NCBI GenBank assembly: GCA_029054825.1
Contig: JAIDEM010000193.1
Location: 1 to 34,493 of the forward strand
Length of the DNA: 34,493 bases
DNA from: Prevotella sp.
GTDB lineage: Bacteria > Bacteroidota > Bacteroidia > Bacteroidales > Bacteroidaceae
Reading direction: 5' to 3'
In this document: piece by piece, positions 33,139 through 34,493 of the stretch
Position numbering within the stretch: the stretch's first letter is position 1
How the letters are laid out: the number at the start of each line of letters is the position of its first letter
The notes under the pieces: model-generated
Told to the model about the DNA's origin: nothing
Databases searched by the model: none
Seen by the model: only the letters and a program-made list of their open reading frames with translations
Position numbers and translations under genes: made by a program

Positions 33139-34493
33139 ATGAAGAAACTATATATACATAAGGTGTTCGGAACGCTTTTCCTCTCCGCTGCAATGGTAGG
33201 TATGACAGCCTGCAACGACAAGCTGGACGAACTTCCTGACAACCGTACAGACATAGACACACCGGAGAAGGTGGCACAGCTGCTCACATCTGGCTACCCT
33301 GAGGCTTCGGCTGCGGAAATCTGCGAGCTTTACGGCGACAATCTTGTCGACAACAACGTATGTGTCCCTGGCTCACACAAGGATGCCGCCGCCAAGTTCC
33401 AGGAGGAGGCATACAAGTGGGAGGACATCCGCAACTACTCTACAGGTGAGGACGATACTCCTTACCAGGTATGGGAGGCTTATTACAAAGGCATTGCTGT
33501 CTGCAACCATGCCATAGTGTCCATGAAGGAGATGAGCGCAGACCCTGCACACGACACACGTCTCTCCGCTTACTGGGGTGAGGCTCATGTGCTCCGCGCA
33601 TACCTCCATTTCGTGCTCGTCAACGTCTTCTCAGAGTCATATCAGAGCGACGCGGCAAACGAGAAAAACCGTGGCATCCCTTATGTCACAAAGCCGGAGA
33701 CAATCGTCAATGTAGACTACTCCGACAACGAGTACCTGCACAATATCAAGGAGACATACGCTCTCATAGAGAAGGATATCCTCGAGGGCATCGACCTCAT
33801 AGAGGATGCAGCATACAAAGTGCCAGCATACCATTTCAACAAACGCGCGGCACACGCTTTCGCAGCACGCTTCTATCTCTATACACGCAACTATACAGAG
33901 GCTCTCAACCATGCCGACATAGCCATCCAGGCTTCAAATCTCCGCGACTGGTCAGTATCGGCAATGAGCACCAACACCATCGAGAGCGGTCTCCGCGACT
34001 ATAACGATGAGAAACTCTCCTGCAACTACCTCATACAGGCCACTTACTCCACAATGGACCGCATGTTCTCTGCATGTCGCTATGCTTTCAACGACGGCAA
34101 TGCCTCATGGGGCGTGGAGTCTACAAAGGATGTCATCTATGGCAGCGGCCCTTGCTGGTCAAACCGTCTCCCAGCATTCGACGGCAGGCTCTACCGCTGG
34201 GCTTCCGGCTCCGAGTACGGCACATGGCTCTTCCGTGTGTATGAGTATTTCGAGTATTCAGACAAGATTGCAGGCATCGGCTTCGTCCACATGCTCTACC
34301 AGCCTCTTACAGCCGACGAGACAATGCTTGTCCGCGCAGAGGCGAAGCTCTATCTTGACGACCAGGCAGGCGCCATCAGCGACCTTAACCGGTGGACAAC
34401 GTCACATCGTGCTCCTAACGAGCTGACACTGACACGTATCCGCAACTTCTACTCAGGCACGGCAGCGAATAAGTATGCCGGCGACATCAATCC
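33139..34493 (+). CDS. SusD-like/RagB lipoprotein, cut by window end
   Basis: The first 451 codons are present and the frame is still open at the window edge. It starts MKKLYIHKVFGTLFLSAAM with the lipid cysteine at C25, followed by NDKLDELPDNRTDIDTPEK, very like the left SusD (DNYLDKLPDDRAELNTLEK). Helical repeat segments such as NKRAAHAFAARFYLYTRNYTEAL also match that protein. It should partner the SusC just upstream. By analogy with the left operon, a zinc metallohydrolase lipoprotein and a DUF4302-like lipoprotein may follow beyond the window. Confidence 0.93.
   Translation, partial: MKKLYIHKVFGTLFLSAAMVGMTACNDKLDELPDNRTDIDTPEKVAQLLTSGYPEASAAEICELYGDNLVDNNVCVPGSHKDAAAKFQEEAYKWEDIRNYSTGEDDTPYQVWEAYYKGIAVCNHAIVSMKEMSADPAHDTRLSAYWGEAHVLRAYLHFVLVNVFSESYQSDAANEKNRGIPYVTKPETIVNVDYSDNEYLHNIKETYALIEKDILEGIDLIEDAAYKVPAYHFNKRAAHAFAARFYLYTRNYTEALNHADIAIQASNLRDWSVSAMSTNTIESGLRDYNDEKLSCNYLIQATYSTMDRMFSACRYAFNDGNASWGVESTKDVIYGSGPCWSNRLPAFDGRLYRWASGSEYGTWLFRVYEYFEYSDKIAGIGFVHMLYQPLTADETMLVRAEAKLYLDDQAGAISDLNRWTTSHRAPNELTLTRIRNFYSGTAANKYAGDIN

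Overview
The window comes from a member of the Bacteroidota, most likely a Prevotella-like organism. It has three SusC/SusD outer-membrane import pairs, a fused SecDF, lipoproteins with Bacteroidota-style signal peptides, no Shine-Dalgarno sequences, and promoters with the Bacteroidota -7 box TAnnTTTG. I read the sequence by eye; no database search was run.

Layout. 1-375: 3' end of an endonuclease/exonuclease/phosphatase-family gene. 693-5192: two housekeeping genes, secDF and an O-acetylhomoserine sulfhydrylase, each followed by a terminator. 5193-6405: gene-poor, with REP-type palindromic repeats, a relic of a pectate lyase C-terminus and two possible small proteins. 6406-11520 (minus strand): two secreted family-1 pectate lyases that share a nearly identical C-terminal module. 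11521-12774: the pectate lyase leader with a tandem 14-bp repeat, a tRNA-Arg(CCT), more REPs and a long inverted repeat. 12775-19908 (minus strand): a four-gene import operon of SusC, SusD, HExxH zinc metallohydrolase lipoprotein and DUF4302-like lipoprotein. 19909-23740: a recombination module. 23741-29312 (plus strand): a second operon of SusC, SusD and a lipoprotein. 29742-34493 (plus strand): a third SusC/SusD pair, paralogous to the first and cut by the window edge.

The most interesting structure lies between the first two operons. The divergent susC genes start inside a 291/293-bp nearly perfect inverted repeat that covers the 5' leader, the start codon and the first 49 codons of each gene. 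The 3.5-kb segment between the arms encodes a tyrosine recombinase of the Bacteroidota DNA-invertase type and a REP-associated tyrosine transposase (RAYT) surrounded by nine REP elements. A recognisable promoter (TAACTTTG) lies just inside the left arm only. Inversion would therefore be expected to move that promoter from the left susC operon to the right one, giving an either/or switch between two nutrient importers. This is an inference from sequence layout and has not been demonstrated.

A second theme is the REP/RAYT system. Sixteen complete REPs of two types carry the 5' GTAG signature and an imperfect palindrome, and they occur in four intergenic clusters. The RAYT gene sits between two of these clusters, so the window appears to hold a complete REP/RAYT pair in a phylum where such links are not widely described.
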